This document shows positions 46,511-60,822 of a stretch of 64,000 bases of DNA, piece by piece. Source of the stretch: Varroa destructor (taxonomy: Eukaryota > Arthropoda > Arachnida > Mesostigmata > Varroidae); NCBI RefSeq assembly GCF_002443255.2, contig NW_019211458.1:9205364-9269363 (forward strand), read 5' to 3'. Position 1 is the stretch's first letter. Every line of letters starts with the position of its first letter. The notes under the pieces are model-generated. The model was not told the origin of the DNA. It made no database searches and was given only the letters and a program-made list of their open reading frames with translations. Made by a program: the position numbers and the translations under genes.

Positions 46511-49500
46511 CGTCCACTTTATAAACGTTATAGTTTACTATCCTGTGGCGCTGCTCTTGGCGGTAATCTATTCTAGTGGTGATTATGTCGTCGCCGCCGC
46601 TGCTGCCGCAAGGAAAACCAGTGCATCCTGAACGCTGCATATTTGCTTAGGTTTCTTTCAGCACCGCTTTTAGTTTTGCGCTTATGCGGTGCAAAGCCGG
46701 TGACAACTGGCTGTCGGAGGAAAATACTAGAAAAGCTGAAGCTTCGAAGACACCGAAACTCTAAACAACGAAGACAGAGCTGCTCTATTCTATCTACCGC
46801 TGCCGTCATTATCACCAAACTGCGCTATTAAATTGCAACGGAGAAAATGTCATTGTACACAAACAGCTACAGAGATCAGCTCATAAGACTAACAAGCCAG
46901 CAATCGATAACGTCGGAAGTAACCTTCTCTCACGTTCAAATCCACCCTACTGCCTAATTTTTTCGTTCGATCCGTTTGGCGAACGACAGGCACCACACGA
47001 GTGTGGTCAGCTAAAGCACGCAAGGGACGAGATAACACTTGCGACTGCCCAAGCAACTAGTGCTACGTTCTGCTATAGGTGGACACCGTGTCCAACTTCG
47101 TCCGGATCATTGTCCATGGCTGAACTAGGCTTCCGCCAAACCCCAGCTTCGTCGAACCCCGGATCAAAACCCTTCTTCAGCGTAGCATGATCGCATTAGG
47201 GGTGTACGTGTGACGTCCGCATATCTCATTTGGTTGTACGTCGCCTCGCCCAGTCGCTAACCGCATATCACTGCTGCCTATTCGGTTATGGTTGGAGACA
47301 GGGCCCGCATTCCGCCTACGGCGCTGCGGACAGATCCATGAACAGATAGTCAGCTTTTTTTTTATTTGTCGTTCTAAACAAGGGCACTTCAACGTCACAG
47401 ACTGCACTACTACAACAGCTGCGGAGTGCTAATAAGCCCAATGGATTGACAAATCAAGCTAGCTAGAACGTTAAGTAAAATGATGGCATTTCGTGAATAA
47501 GCGTCACGAGCAGCTTCCTTGTTCGTCCCAACGCTGGAAACAAGTACGATCAAATTTTGTTCAACTTAGCTTCGCAGATATGCTCTACACACAGGTTGGT
47601 GACAATTCTCCAGTAACTTACCCTCTTCTATGGTGACGCTGACAACTATGCTCAGTTAGCGTTCATTATAGCTAGAGCCAAATGTAATGTTATGCTGAAG
47701 TAGAGATGGAGAATAACAGATATTGACAATTAAGTGTTAAATAACAAAAATGGGGTTCAACGAGTGACGGGGCGTTAATACGTAGCATAGAACTTATGCT
47801 TGTTATCTCAAGAAACACTAATACAAACGAAGGTTTACACACGATCCTTGTTTCAAGCAAGAATCACTCTACCGGTTTCGAATAGTTTTTCAGTTATTAT
47901 TTTTTCTCTTCTATCTAATAATAGTACTTCAGTCTAGCAATGATCACGCCAGCCAACCATCAATGATACGAATTCACAAAACCGACTGCCAGCGTTTAAT
48001 AGCGCACATAAATCCAGGACGAAAAATATCCGTCGATGAATGTGTGCGAAATACGTAAGATCAGTGTTCGTACCATTGAACTGATGCAAACACGATAACG
48101 CCGTAACTTAATCGTCATCAACTTCTAGTGATTGCGGTGATTGGATGTGGATAGCTTCCCTGTCAAATCGATGTCAGATAAACAAGCATTATCTGTTGTC
48201 CCAGAAACAACGTTTTAAGCAACAAACAATAAGAGTCTACTGTAATGTTTCACCTTATAGTGAGTGGACTGATACAAAACGAGTGCGGGCTCTCCACGAG
48301 GCGCAATCATACGTAGTAAGCAAATTACCGCACACGAAACTATTCTCTATTCATCTAACATAACTTTTCGGCCCATTAGTTGTTCAGTGTCGTGCAAATC
48401 TGGCCTTCTGTGACAATGGCAGGTGTCTGCGGAATACGACATACCTCTTAACCCAGTTTTTCGATAATTCGATTGTACAGTTAGCCCACTTATTTGCATC
48501 CGATGAGCCAGGATCCGACGATGAGACTAACCGTGTCTGTGTTATAATAACTGCTTTTGAGTCTGACTCATTGAGAAGCATCGCTAGCGAAGCGTCATTT
48601 TTTTCGTTCTTCGGTTCACTAGAACCTAGTTACACGATCAACGTTGATGGACCTGGGTTTTCGTACGAAAGAAATTAGTCGGTATCGTATTTAATATTGT
48701 CGACAACAAGGACCATAACAGCAGCTATCGTCGGTACTACGTCCCGGTCGACTTACTGCAATTTGTCATACCGCTTACAATTGTTTCGTCACGTTGTTCT
48801 CCCCGCTTTGTTCCCTTTCGTCGCCCCTCTGTCGTCAGCTTCCAGCTTCAGAGCACGATTTGGTGCTCACTTATATAGCTACGAAACAATCGAACCAGAC
48901 GATACTGAACCAAGACGTCTGCGGCGTTTTTTTCGCGGCTACCTTACAACTTCGTTCGATACATATATATGCGCCTGCAAAATGTGTAAAAGTAGCATCC
49001 CGATAGACTGGCCGTAGGGAAAAGCGACGACGAGGAATATCAGAGGACCGTGCCGTCTTGTAGTTCGTAATACGACAAGCGAGTACAGAGGCATATTATG
49101 CATATATAGTCGCTAGTAAAACATCGTCTGCTGGCTCCATCTCATTGGTACCTTTCAGGAAACGAAACGTGCTGTAGGTGTGCATGCACAAGTATGTCTA
49201 TACTATACATTGGACGCAGCAGCGATGTTTCCTTTTTCAAAGCCCTTTCTCTGCCAGATCGCTCTGTCACCATTGTCATTACCATAGCGGTGGCTTCAAT
49301 GGGTCAGTTTTCTCGTCTGTCCTGACAGCCAGCGAACGTTAGCAGTCAACCGATAATCAAACGGCAACACCCTTTGAATTATACGGCGCTAGCTTCTCAA
49401 TTAGTGAGAAAAAGTCCAGTATCACATTCTACTTATGCTCATGTCTTATCAAATTGGCCAGCATCTTATACAAAAACGAGTAAATCAACTAATACAATTT

Positions 49501-52064
49501 ACGATAGTTGAGCTGCGGTTAGTGTCACTAGGCGTTATGTGCTAGTTACGTTTGTCAGCACCGTTACGACGTAATGACCCGAAATTTGTCCGTCCGCAGT
49601 AGACCCGACGGCCGATGAGTTGGCGAGGGTTAATTATTCGTATCGTTGGACGAACAGTAACAGACTGGTTCCCCTAACTTGCATGTTACTGGACCCATTA
49701 AGCGGGCAGTATAAGGCCATATTATCTATCAAGTGCTTCTGAATAAATTATACGTTGATCTATTTATTTCAGACTGATACAGTGATGCATTGGCTAACGT
49801 CACTATGAAAAGGGTAAGCACTCGTGTCTGAACTCGTTCTTCAATGAAACGTAATGAACTCGTTGTCGATATTCCTCTGTTCGTCTTTAAATTTGATAAC
49901 GTTACAAACATACGATGCTTCAATCTAGCGATTCCTGCTAGAGACTAGTACCAATCCGTCCAATTGCAGCTCGTTAAATCTGCGCTTTTTTCACGCTGCG
50001 AGGCTTGTCCTAAGTAAACGGGACACTCTGGATCAATAGCATCATTAACATGTTAGGTTCAGGGCCAACCAATCGCCTGTTTCGTCAAACGTTGGGACAG
50101 TGTCAAGTACTGTCCAATATTACTGTGGACGACACGATTTACGCTCATGTTGCTATTACAAACGCGCCAGGCCACTATACTAGGACTGAACTTCAGGCCA
50201 GTCATTTATTTGCCATTTTTGACTAAATCTAAACAACTGGAACGGGCTAGTTACCACCTGATTAGCATGAAAGTACCCACCAACGAATGTGCTAGACGGT
50301 CTCTTGCTAAAAAGCGTTAATATCGAAAACAACATCCGATGACCGTAAAGAAAGAGGTAGACTCCTGTAGTCATCTGAGTTGTCTAAGAAGGCTCGCTTC
50401 CCTCTGTACAATTTAACACAAGACCGCCCTACTTTATAGAGTGCAATATAATGCAATCAGGATACGGTTTGCCTTTATCATTTGGAAGCCTTATCTAACT
50501 TGTTCCTTGTCGCTAACTTCAGTTCTATTGGCGTGATGTTACACGTTACTTCGTATGAGTCCAAGTACGTCAGGTAGACTAGTTTTACCCGTACAAAATA
50601 AGTAGGTGTAAATTGGGCTGGGATGATTCTGCTCCTGAAAATACAATAGTGAAATTTATGTAATACTGCCAGGTGACAAAACCATACAGGGGATATCATT
50701 TCGTCCGACGAACAAACCCACAGACGCGTAAATACAAAGGGGATTTTGGCAAGGTGACAATTAGGCCGCTGTTTTTCGAACGATTGAAAAGGCTGTGATT
50801 AACACATATTTTGCCTAATATGGCAATATATATATAGTATAAATTATAATACACAGTGTTAATAATTCACGTCTTTCCTCCACAGACAGTTTTTATCACG
50901 CATGTATCGGCGATCGCAAATATAAATAGTGTTCTGCAGCATACGATCATTGTACTTTGATTGAGCGGACAAGTTATTTTCTTTTTCTTAAAATATTTCC
51001 TTTTGTCCTGTTTAGTTTTGTGGTGCAATTATTACATGTCGCATAGCGTTGTTGGCCACGAAGAATTATTAATTCTATTAATAATTATTAATTCGTTTTC
51101 CACTAATGACGATTGGCTATTATTCCCTGCCATTTAGGCTTGCCGTTCTTCTCGTGTGGAGAATATGAAGATTCCGATATGAAGCCACAGATTGAGCACA
51201 GTTGAGTCTATAGAGAATTAGGTGACGACGGTCAATCAATCCGTTGGATTGTTTATCCAATGCAGACACGGTTAGGTATCTGACGAGGTATCGCCATATT
51301 GAAGAGATCAGAAGCTCTGTTGGCCGCAAACATACAGTCATACAAAGGCAGGTACCTAAAGATTAGTGGATTAGGACCATGAGCTTGTTTTTTAGGCCGC
51401 GAATGCGCGCTATATAATTGAAGCGCGATTCAAGTGGTTGATTTTGGCTAGACAATCATCCTGCGCATCTGAAGCTAGCAGGCGGTAACAGATTGAGTCT
51501 GATTGTTTTGGCTGGCCAGCACATTTGTTATCAATAATCACTAATTTTAGCGTTACCTACTTTGTTGTTCGTACTAAAACTCCTGTACGTAGTCCAGTAT
51601 GGCTTAAATCATAGCCGCTCACGCCAATTATCTCGAAAGCACGATATGTGTTTCGTTTTTTCAACGTTACATCAAACAATACACAGTATATAAAATAAAA
51701 TAGTGTTTGTGTACTCTCAAAAATACTACAGTCACCACTACTAAGAAATTAGCATAAAAAAAAATGCAAAAATCGCTGCTTATTACCCATCGTGCATTGG
51801 ATCCTCAACAAAACAAAACATTGTCAACTTTTTTTCGTTAGGTGTCTATATAAAACAGCGTCCGGAGTACGATCAAGTGTTTTTGTGTAGATCTTATGCG
51901 GCTGTATCCGGTTTACACTTATGAAAGTCAGAAGACAGCCTGACGACACATTGTACAATCGTAACTTGAGTTATTTTCGGAGCGGGAGACCTATAACAAA
52001 AATACCAATAGTCAATAATCTTAGCAGACATTGATCCCTAACGTTTTGCTAATTCAGCGTTGCT

Positions 52065-52103
52065 TTATATATATATATATATATAAGATATAATATATAT
52101 ATT
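52065..52103. repeat. TA-rich microsatellite
   Basis: About ten TA units followed by an imperfect TATAAGATATAATATA tail. Confidence 0.85.
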
Positions 52104-52196
52104 AAATCCCAAAGTAACGTTCAATTCGATTGAAGTATAGGACATTTATTCACCTAATCAGATATAAACGGAAATAATTAAGCTTATTCCCTTAAA

Positions 52197-52240
52197 ATCA
52201 AGCGCAACGTGTCCGCCTGGTCGGACACATTGCGCTTGAT
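52197..52240. repeat. Near-perfect 19-bp inverted repeat with 6-base loop
   Basis: The arms 52,197-52,215 and 52,222-52,240 are reverse complements apart from one position, which would be a G-U pair in RNA. The loop is CCTGGT. The stem is GC-rich inside AT-rich flanks, which makes it stand out. It could be a foldback/MITE remnant or a structured transcript. Confidence 0.9.
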
Positions 52241-53823
52241 CTGACCACGGTATGTAATTATTTGCTATACGGTTAATGGGTAGTAAACATTGATGCGATA
52301 CTCTTTTTTTATTCTTTCACAAACCAAGCAGTGGTCGTCGTCCCTACTGGTAATGGCAGTTGAAACATTTCATTCTAATATAGAAATGATGATGGTCTGT
52401 TTCTAAACTTTATTTTTTCTACGTTCTTCACGTAAAATTTTCGGAATGCTGTCTTACGCAATATGTCTACAAACGCGTCTGTATGTCGCTTTTATAAATG
52501 TCTTAGCAAAATTTTTGGCCAAGCCAATTCATGGGCTAGGGGATGATTGAGTATTTGGGTTCCGTAAAAAGCAATTACGAGTATTAGGCGAAGCTTTTAG
52601 CGGTCTCAAGGTCTGAATCAATGAGCATGCTAATGGGTTTCGTCAATAAAAAAACTAAATGCAGTAACAAACTATGTTAAGTTACGACAACTTACTAGAT
52701 AGTTATGATTAGCGCATGAGGCCTTTATGAATTTCAGCAACATTGACAGCCTTTTATTGGTAGCGACAACAACTGTCAGTGCAGTGTCAACGATGATGAT
52801 GCGAGTGAAACTAGCTTGACAGCATGCCAACAAGAAGCAGGTAAACAACAATGACAACAGTGACGACGGCAACATGACTGATAGGCCGACAGCGATCGAA
52901 AGACATAGTCCTGATTGCATTTGTCACAGTCGAGTCAGTTGCGAAGAGCCTAACCTCAACAGGACGATGAGAAGAGGGGGCAGTTCTAGCAGTAAGTAAA
53001 TAATAATACAACTTATTATTGTGTGTCTAATATATCGCTCTATGTGTGCGCTGTGAATGGAAGAAATCACAGGCTTGCAACGTTGTCCATGGCTAATGCT
53101 GCCGCCGTTGACATCGTCCGAATTACTGGACGCTACAACCGATATGCCGGCGAACAGAAGGACCAAGTAACCCTCGGACCCCGACACCCCAACAGGCCGA
53201 AACGACAACAACAGTGAGACTTAGTGCTGTGTTAACAAGCATTATTAGCAGGTCGTGTAGCTGGAAACACTATCTTCTTTTGGGCACTCATCTGAAACAG
53301 TAGGAGCAAAAGCAGCTGATAGAAACTCGTTCATGGTAACGCTATGCCGCGTTAGAAGGGGCAACAAGCAACGGATAAAAACAATATCGTATTCTAACAT
53401 TAGTTATTTGTTGTTTTTTCTATTCAGGTAGAGGGATCTCAAACGATCTGGGTCAGTTAAGAAGTCACTGTATTTTATCATATGTACAACGACGACGAGA
53501 ACAACATCTAAACTCAGCTAGCATATACAGTTGCTTGTTCCTACCTGCAAAGATTCATATTTGCTGGGTACAATGTATAAATACCATTCATGAACCATAA
53601 TAGACAGTACTCTTCTCTACCTCGGGATTGTATTCGTTAACGATCACCTAGTAATGAATTAGATAACGAATGGCGGGTCACGCAAGTCCCCCTGTTCACA
53701 AGTAACCCCCCAGTAAGCAAATATCTGTCGACATCTAGAAATGCATTTGTCATAACCTCAGTGTAATGAAACAGATATTTATTCGTACGTGCGTACGAGG
53801 CGCATACACGAATACCTGCACGA

Positions 53824-53836
53824 GGGGGGGGGGGGG
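53824..53836. repeat. Poly-G tract (13 G)
   Basis: An uninterrupted run of 13 guanines on the plus strand. Confidence 0.95.
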
Positions 53837-54509
53837 TGAACGCATATAAAAACATAATCGCGTCAAGCATGCTTCTATTTGGCTCAAGACTTTATGGACA
53901 CGGACTGAATATTATTGATGATTGTCTGTAGCTGAGTTTGTGAAACACATAGAGCAGTATGATTCTGATCTTCTTGCTCGAATTTCACAAGGCGACGCAG
54001 CTTTTTTGTCGATCTGATACTTTGCGGTTACCCTATCAGTGCAATGGTGTGTGTTTCATTGTGAAGCTACAGAGCGTCGTATTTTATTGAAAGGGCGCTG
54101 AGTATGTTTCCTATACGTTGTTCGCTATCGCTATAGATAAAACTATCGTCTTAAATACAAAATCCCTTGTATACTGAACTTTCCACCAAAAACTAGAGAA
54201 AAAAATGTGACGAGTTAATTTCTGATGCTTTAGCTGTCCGATCAATCAGTTCTGTCTGCCAGATATTGGTCCGATAAGTTTGCATTATTGGCTCGTCATT
54301 GGCACAATGCCAGGAGCGATGGATTCTATAGCGTACATGGCAGCGTACGGTCTCAACGCTTACGCGTAACTCTTCACCAACAAAATACCCAGGGGCATCT
54401 ACAACAGTAGTGAAGTTAAAGCTATTTTCTCGTCGGCCGAAGTGCAAATGTCGACATACATCGTAAATTAACTGTTTGTATTTTTCGTTCGCAATCGTTA
54501 CGACGATGA

Positions 54510-54533
54510 GACGCAACGCAACGCAACGCAACG
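54510..54533. repeat. Pentanucleotide repeat (GCAAC type)
   Basis: Four to five tandem ACGCA/GCAAC units, followed by related CAAA/CAAC units. Confidence 0.85.
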
Positions 54534-55589
54534 ACAAACAAACAAGCAACCAACCAGCCAGCACAACAACGAAAGCAACGCGGTGGATTCCTGCCGCCAC
54601 CTCCGTCGCCACCATCACCGGTTTCAAAAGCGGGTTGCAACATGCATAACATCGTGTATGTTTACACCTAACAGACTTCGGTGCACGGTATATGGGGCAC
54701 AGAGAAAAATCTACGGCCACATACATATGCTATCGCATACTGTAAAGTGTACCTTACTGATGCGTACGATTCTGACAGATTTCGATGCTTTTCTATCACT
54801 TTGAGAAGCCAATAGAATAACAGCAGCAACGGCAAAAATTAAGCAACATTATCAGAGCCGCCGTTGATTGAAGGACTTTTTGCTCGTTGGTAATCACTAC
54901 TTTACTATAGCCATAATAGAAACGACTATTCTACCGAATACATTTATTTTCTGTTCCATTCATCACTTCGACGGTCCTTCGTAGACCCTCTTTTCTATTT
55001 TGATATATTTGCCCCACTTCTTTTGTGTTACGTTTCATGTATGACATACATTCATGCATCTGGTATATTGCAACGAACATGGGTGGAAAATCAGCTTTCC
55101 AGCAACGTTTGATTCGTGGACGCTACGTCAAATCGGCCTGAGGAGTGTCCGTATTATTTTACGTGTGCACTGTTGATAAACTGTATGTACACAAATGTAC
55201 AGGCACACTAACTATGGCACGTGCTCTAAATGCGCTTTACGTATACGTTTCTGCTATCAGTCTGTCGCTTGCCAAACCTGAACGCTGCTAATTCATCGCC
55301 AACTGTGGCTTCCGTACTTGATGCGCATGAGGGCGCCGCGTTCGGAGTGATACAACAAGCGATACGCAATACACCGATAGGCCAAATATCGCCGACGACA
55401 ACCATTATTCAACCGCTATGTATTTATCTCTATAGCGATAGATGATGTATCTGCGATTTATCAACAATTACTAGGCCGGATTTTGGGAGTGAAACGATAC
55501 CGACAACCGTATTTGTTGACAGCCCTTCGCTTCATAATAGCCAAACAAATACGGATTATATATAGGGTTATTAGTTTCAGAATTGCAAG

Positions 55590-55605
55590 TATATATATAT
55601 ATAAG
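55590..55605. repeat. Short TA repeat
   Basis: About eight TA units. Confidence 0.8.
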
Positions 55606-55962
55606 ATAGGCTCGTAGGCCTTGTATTATTTGCGTTTTGCCGCTGATTCAATTTACCGATCTGGCTCAATCAGGCTGTACATTCAACCTCATCTCTATTA
55701 TAGCCACAGCCATTTTGAATGCACGAAACCTGACCGAATATACAGTAATCTGAAGGACGGCATATCTCTATGTCGTCCTTGCTTTTCATACATATCCCTG
55801 GCATTTTTTAGCAGTTGGAGGTTCTAAATTTCCTCTCCGAACAGAAAGTATCCATCCAGTCAGCCCAATGTCACCCGGGAAACCTGTCTACGATAGAGCT
55901 ATACCACCTAGGAATTTGTAGCGACCGCTATATGTCGGCGATTTGAGTCGAACAGAGAGACA

Positions 55963-56436
55963 CTAATTTTTGATCTTACATATATATATGTTCGGGATAA
56001 ATTCAAGCAGCAATAATGCCTCATAGTCTGCAGGGTAATGAAATAGGGTTTGTGGCTGGCATTCTTTGGCACACGAGACATCCCTGAAGCTAAATGCGCC
56101 AATACTATTACATCGATATTCGCTTACTCCAGTTTCATCTCCCTCTATACATGGTAATGTAAAACATTCTCTCGACCTTGATTTTCTTAGGGAGCTAAGT
56201 TTGTGTCTAACTTCGATGGCATACCGGAAATTTTCCTGGAAAATTCGAGCCGCTACATCTATCACCGCGCCGTGTTTAATTCTGCTGCCAAGACGCGAAT
56301 GCCAGAATCGATAAAGCGTCGATTTTACATCGTTCCAGCTAGCATGGATTCCGTGCAGCCGGTTCTTCCCATATCGCTGCAGTGTTTGGTCACGTTTTTC
56401 GATCTTTTCGGCAGCCGCGTAACCAGTCGTATTGCG
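55963..56436 (-). CDS. Unassigned 157-residue open frame, partly open on both strands
   Basis: On the minus strand the frame is open from just after a CCTAG (possible acceptor at 56,437) to TAG at 55,963. The first half is charged and helix-like (A-E-K-I-E-K-R-D-Q-T-L-Q-R-Y-G-K-N), with normal-looking codon choice. The second half has several cysteines. I recognise no family. The plus strand of the upper half is also open, with strong splice borders (56,191-56,454), so only one of the two is likely real. Confidence 0.25.
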   Translation of the reverse strand, partial: RNTTGYAAAEKIEKRDQTLQRYGKNRLHGIHASWNDVKSTLYRFWHSRLGSRIKHGAVIDVAARIFQENFRYAIEVRHKLSSLRKSRSRECFTLPCIEGDETGVSEYRCNSIGAFSFRDVSCAKECQPQTLFHYPADYEALLLLEFIPNIYICKIKN

Positions 56437-56454
56437 CTAGGTCGTCGATTTCGG
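56191..56454 (+). CDS. Candidate plus-strand exon, unrecognised (competes with minus ORF)
   Basis: A pyrimidine-rich tract ending TTCTTAG precedes 264 open bases (88 codons, phase 0) ending at donor TTTCGG|GTAAGT, a textbook site. The translation begins G-A-K-F-V-S-N-F-D-G-I-P-E-I-F and ends L-G-R-R-F-R; no domain is recognised. Another phase-0 segment with a good donor (AAAAG|GTGAGC at 57,399) lies about 0.9 kb downstream on the same strand and could be a partner exon. Not resolved. Confidence 0.25.
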
Positions 56455-57316
56455 GTAAGTTAAGAAGTTCATAGCTTCGATGGGATTCGTCCAACGCGGA
56501 ATCACCGACAAGAACTTATTTTTGTCTTATGCTAAATCTAAACACCCTACGTACCCCATGATGACCTCGCAACTTCGTCGGAGTAAGAAGTGGCTTTTCC
56601 GGTACTAATGATATGACCTAAAATCATGCTCGTTGCGATTAGTAGTCCGCCGGAGTCTGTCCTAGTTTATCCCAAACACACTGTATGCGCATATAGTCGA
56701 TGCAACAGAGGGAACAACGTGATAAGGACGAGGCTGGAAGGGTTGCTATCGATCACGGAGAAAAACTATCATTCATTGATTCCGACTTTTTCCCCACTAC
56801 TGTGCTATCATATCGGATCGTAATTGATGATGCCAATAGGAGAATAATGATAATAAATAATGATATCCCCCCAAAGGGACCAACGATCCTTGGTTTGATA
56901 AAAATAAAAATAACTGCTTTGTTCCGCTACGTGTGTTATTATTTAGCTAATTCGAAATCAGTCACGAAATCAGACGCTGACGGGTAAATAAATAGTTGAA
57001 GTGAGTGATAGAAATGGCGCTTCATTAATTTGTTTGCGTCTGTTTTATTCGCGTCTTTTTTTTTATACAAATTATGCTGGATCTCGGAGAATTTAATGAA
57101 ATATAATATAACCGACAGTGTAGGCGTCCGCTTGCAATGTGTGAGGGTCAGTACCTTCATGATTACCTTTTATAATCAGTATAGTTAAAATTTTTACTGA
57201 ACTTAAAAAGGTTTTAGATAATCCGTTGATTCGTGCTATATATTAGCAGAAATATGTTTACCTGTACATCTTCTGTGAATTAATACTCACTTTGCTGTAT
57301 AAATGTTCGGTTGAAG

Positions 57317-57398
57317 AACAAAGAAAATCGTGGAGAATTCGTTGTAAAGAAGTTGTCAGCAACAGAGAAAAATACAGTTCTTCATCAGAGGCAGCAAA
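57317..57398 (+). CDS. Very weak candidate exon, unrecognised
   Basis: An open, charged stretch (N-K-E-N-R-G-E-F-V-V-K-K-L-S) ends in Q-R-Q-Q-K at donor AAAAG|GTGAGC. The 5' border is uncertain, because the possible acceptor (GGTTGAAG) is weak. It could continue the candidate exon at 56,191-56,454, phase 0, but no family supports this. Confidence 0.12.
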
Positions 57399-60300
57399 AG
57401 GTGAGCAAATACTACTTGTTCAACGTTGTTAATCATTATGATGTTAGGCTTACTTATTTTAACAAGGAAAACGCTCACCATGTGCCTGTTGAAAGCGTCG
57501 CCTGTTCCTTTTCTCACGAAAAGCGTGACAAGGCCAAAAGACAACGTTGACAATAACAAGACCCATTACGACAGTTATTGTTAGATGAGCCAATGAACAG
57601 GGATGGTTTGCCAGTATTAACTAATTCACATTAACCGTTGCTGTTACATATGATTATTAATTGAGTTTATGGACTTTGTGTGTGCTAGTATCTAGTGTGC
57701 ATGTCGCAAAGAAAAGCAACTTCTTCGATTCGATCGTTGGCGCTGTAACACACTTTAATGGTACATCCCGTGTTGTTATCTGCGCGGATAACGCGGTTAG
57801 GCGAAACGTCGTCAACAGACATAGTTGTTTTGGGGTATCTTTATGTTGTTGGACCGCTATCGTAGGCCGGACGACAACGACGACGACAACACTTACATAT
57901 GTAGAATCTCATGTTGTTGATTTTCATTATTGTATGAGCTTTTAATATAGCATGCTGCCACAAAGCCGGGAGTCTGTTCTTCATTGCTCGGCGGTTGCTA
58001 TAGTCGCCACCATCAGGTTACCGTTCCTGCCTCGGAGTAGCCGGCACGCGTACGAAGAAAAGGGTTTAAATTCCTATGCCTATCGTTCCCATTAGCTGCT
58101 GCTGCTAGTTCTTATATACCTACAAACGTGACCGGCCGCCGTCCTATCGTACTGTGTTAACGGAGTTGAGGGGTGTAACTACCGCGTATGGCGAACAAAT
58201 TATAGAAAATCGTTGGCACTGTTAGGGGAAAATATCTCATAGATTGTTCCGAGTTATTATACTTTACAGTGTATACAAAGGAAAATATCTAAATATAGGC
58301 CGCCTGTTCTAATCGAGAAGTTTTGTAGTTTGGTCAATGTAAATCGTATCATTGTAGTATGTATGTACTGCTGCTACGGCATCGCAACAGAGATTGAAAG
58401 CAAAGGCGTTTAACCGCCACTGTTAATAAGTATGAACTGCTGATATTGGCAATTTCCGAAACGAATACTAATCATTGTTTTATTGCTACTGGTTAGAGAA
58501 AAAAAAGATGAGTATTTTTAAGAATATAGGTCGGTTACAGTTACCATTCAGGTGTTGTCGCTATGTTTACTTTGCATTGCAGCAGTTGCGGATCAGCATT
58601 TGTCCTGAGTGTAGGCTTAAATTGGTAGATCGGCCCGCTGAGTAAATGGCTAATTTTGTTAGAGATCAGCGTGGCGTTTCATTAAGGTAGGACGTCGATG
58701 TTATTTGTGAGCTGTATCCGTTCTGCTAGTCCTAGTCATCATTTTTTCTTCTAGTTACCGATCGTATCGTCGTAGTGGACAACCTATTTTTGATAATTCA
58801 ATTAAATAGAACAGGACTAGCTAATTCATTCAATCAGAACCGAACCGTCAGACGTCTGCTCGTAGTTATACCGTACTAGTGTCTCATTGAAGTTGCCATT
58901 TATAAACTGAATTACCAACATTCAATGAACAACGAAAGTAGGAAGTTCTAGGACTGCACGACAGACCGGGTTTAGGAATATTACGTAAACGTTCACAGTG
59001 AACACGATTGTTTTCTTTTGTTGTTCTTGTTTCCCCACGTACTGCTTTTTCATACAGGACGATCGACATATTACGGAAACAAGAAATTGTTCGATTGCTT
59101 TTAAAATAAGGCACTGCTGGAGAGGTTTAATATAAAAACTAATCCTCCAAAGCTATTATATTATCTATATTATTAACAAACAGCGCTATTATTGGGAATA
59201 AAAAAAAAATCTCCTTTTCTGCCTTCCTTTTTTCGCGTCCTTCCTCTTGTATCTCATGTACATATGAGCTCATACTCTGTTGTCTCTTTTATATGTTTTT
59301 CTTTATGTTTGATCCTTCGACTTCTCGGTTTCGTTCGTTAGAGGACCGCCGTTGAGCGACTATAGCATGATCCGGAATACTTGAAGGTTCGGATAATATG
59401 ATAACACTAAACAGACAGATAGAAATAAGCAAAAAAACAGCATGCAAAACAGGGCACTTAGCTCAATCATGACATTATCGTTATAACATGGACAGTTTCC
59501 TGGTATCATCGTAGACTACGTAACATAATGCATACATACGGCTTGATTTCTAGGCATAGGCAAGCTGGGGTAGATTTTCCCCACAATAGCCGTAACTTGC
59601 ATTTCTATTGTTACGCCCGTTGGCCTATCTAATTGTCTACTATACGCGCAAGAAGAGATACAGGCGCATCTGTAACTGGAAATACTAACTGCAGGTATAT
59701 TCCATTTGTTCGTTTCGGTAAAGGGACACTTTAAGATGGACCGTCCAAATTGCGTTGCAAATTATTCAGTTTTTCCTCCTCTTTAAATATTAGGTTAGAA
59801 TGCGACTTAGCATTCGCTCGCACAGTCGGAATTTTTTTAGGCTAAGGTTAAGCAAAAACTTTTTTACTATTTTTAAAATGACTTTGTAGATATGGCATCA
59901 AAAACCTAAAAATATTTAGATAGCACATACCCATAAAATGGCATGGAACTATTTGCCAAAGCGGACATTTTTAATTAGGAATGGCCGCATGTATGGGATC
60001 ACCATGGTCATGCTTCCAAGGGGTGCGTATTAGCCTTCAGGCTTTGCTGCCTCTATTCTGTTCTATTCCATTCAATTCCTTGTTAGGTCTAATTTGTCAA
60101 ATTTTACTCGCCAATTAAGTGCATATATGTACACATATACATAACATAGCCAGCATCTTCGCTTAAAATTACTACGGTCTTATCATTTAAGTAAAATTAT
60201 TCTGTATGTGAAAAGGTTTTCCTACCTTATCTCCATGTGCATGGCAAATTTCTATAAGGATCATGTCGTTACCTCTCTATTATCTGGATCAAGAGAAAGA

Positions 60301-60822
60301 GACGTAGAGTTAATAGGATGTTATAACAACGAAACAATACATAACAGACAGCCCAAAGCAACTACTAACCCACGCCACTGTTTGAGTGTCAAATTTTTGC
60401 AGGTTGCACACCCATACATGTAGATTCGACAACAGATGAGAATAGAGATGACTGAATGTCCTAGGAAAAATTATGTATCGTTTTACTATTGTACAGCGTA
60501 TTTCCAAAAACCTAGATCCTCAAGAAACCTAAGCTATACAGTGAGAGTGAAAATAGGGGCATACCGATCGATCCGAAAGAGACCCTGGATTAAAACGACT
60601 AGAAAACTAATCAAGGTAGCCCAAAGGACTATTTTGTATACATGTGCACCTTCTATATAGAAATCAACGACTATTTTAATTACTTATTAAAATTTAAATT
60701 ATTACGTAATTAAATTGACGAATCAATTACAAAAACTTCCTCACAATCCCAGAAATAACTCATATTAAGACATCGCTATATGTTAACATACATATATATA
60801 TATATCACAAATGACTTTTCAT

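Noticed and set aside
54193..54726. 177-codon minus-strand ORF
   Set aside because: No recognisable domain, no convincing splice borders, and a length still reachable by chance in 64 kb.
55230..55445. 71-codon ATG-started ORF with a hydrophobic start
   Set aside because: It could be a small secreted peptide, but no mature-peptide features, splice context or family are visible.
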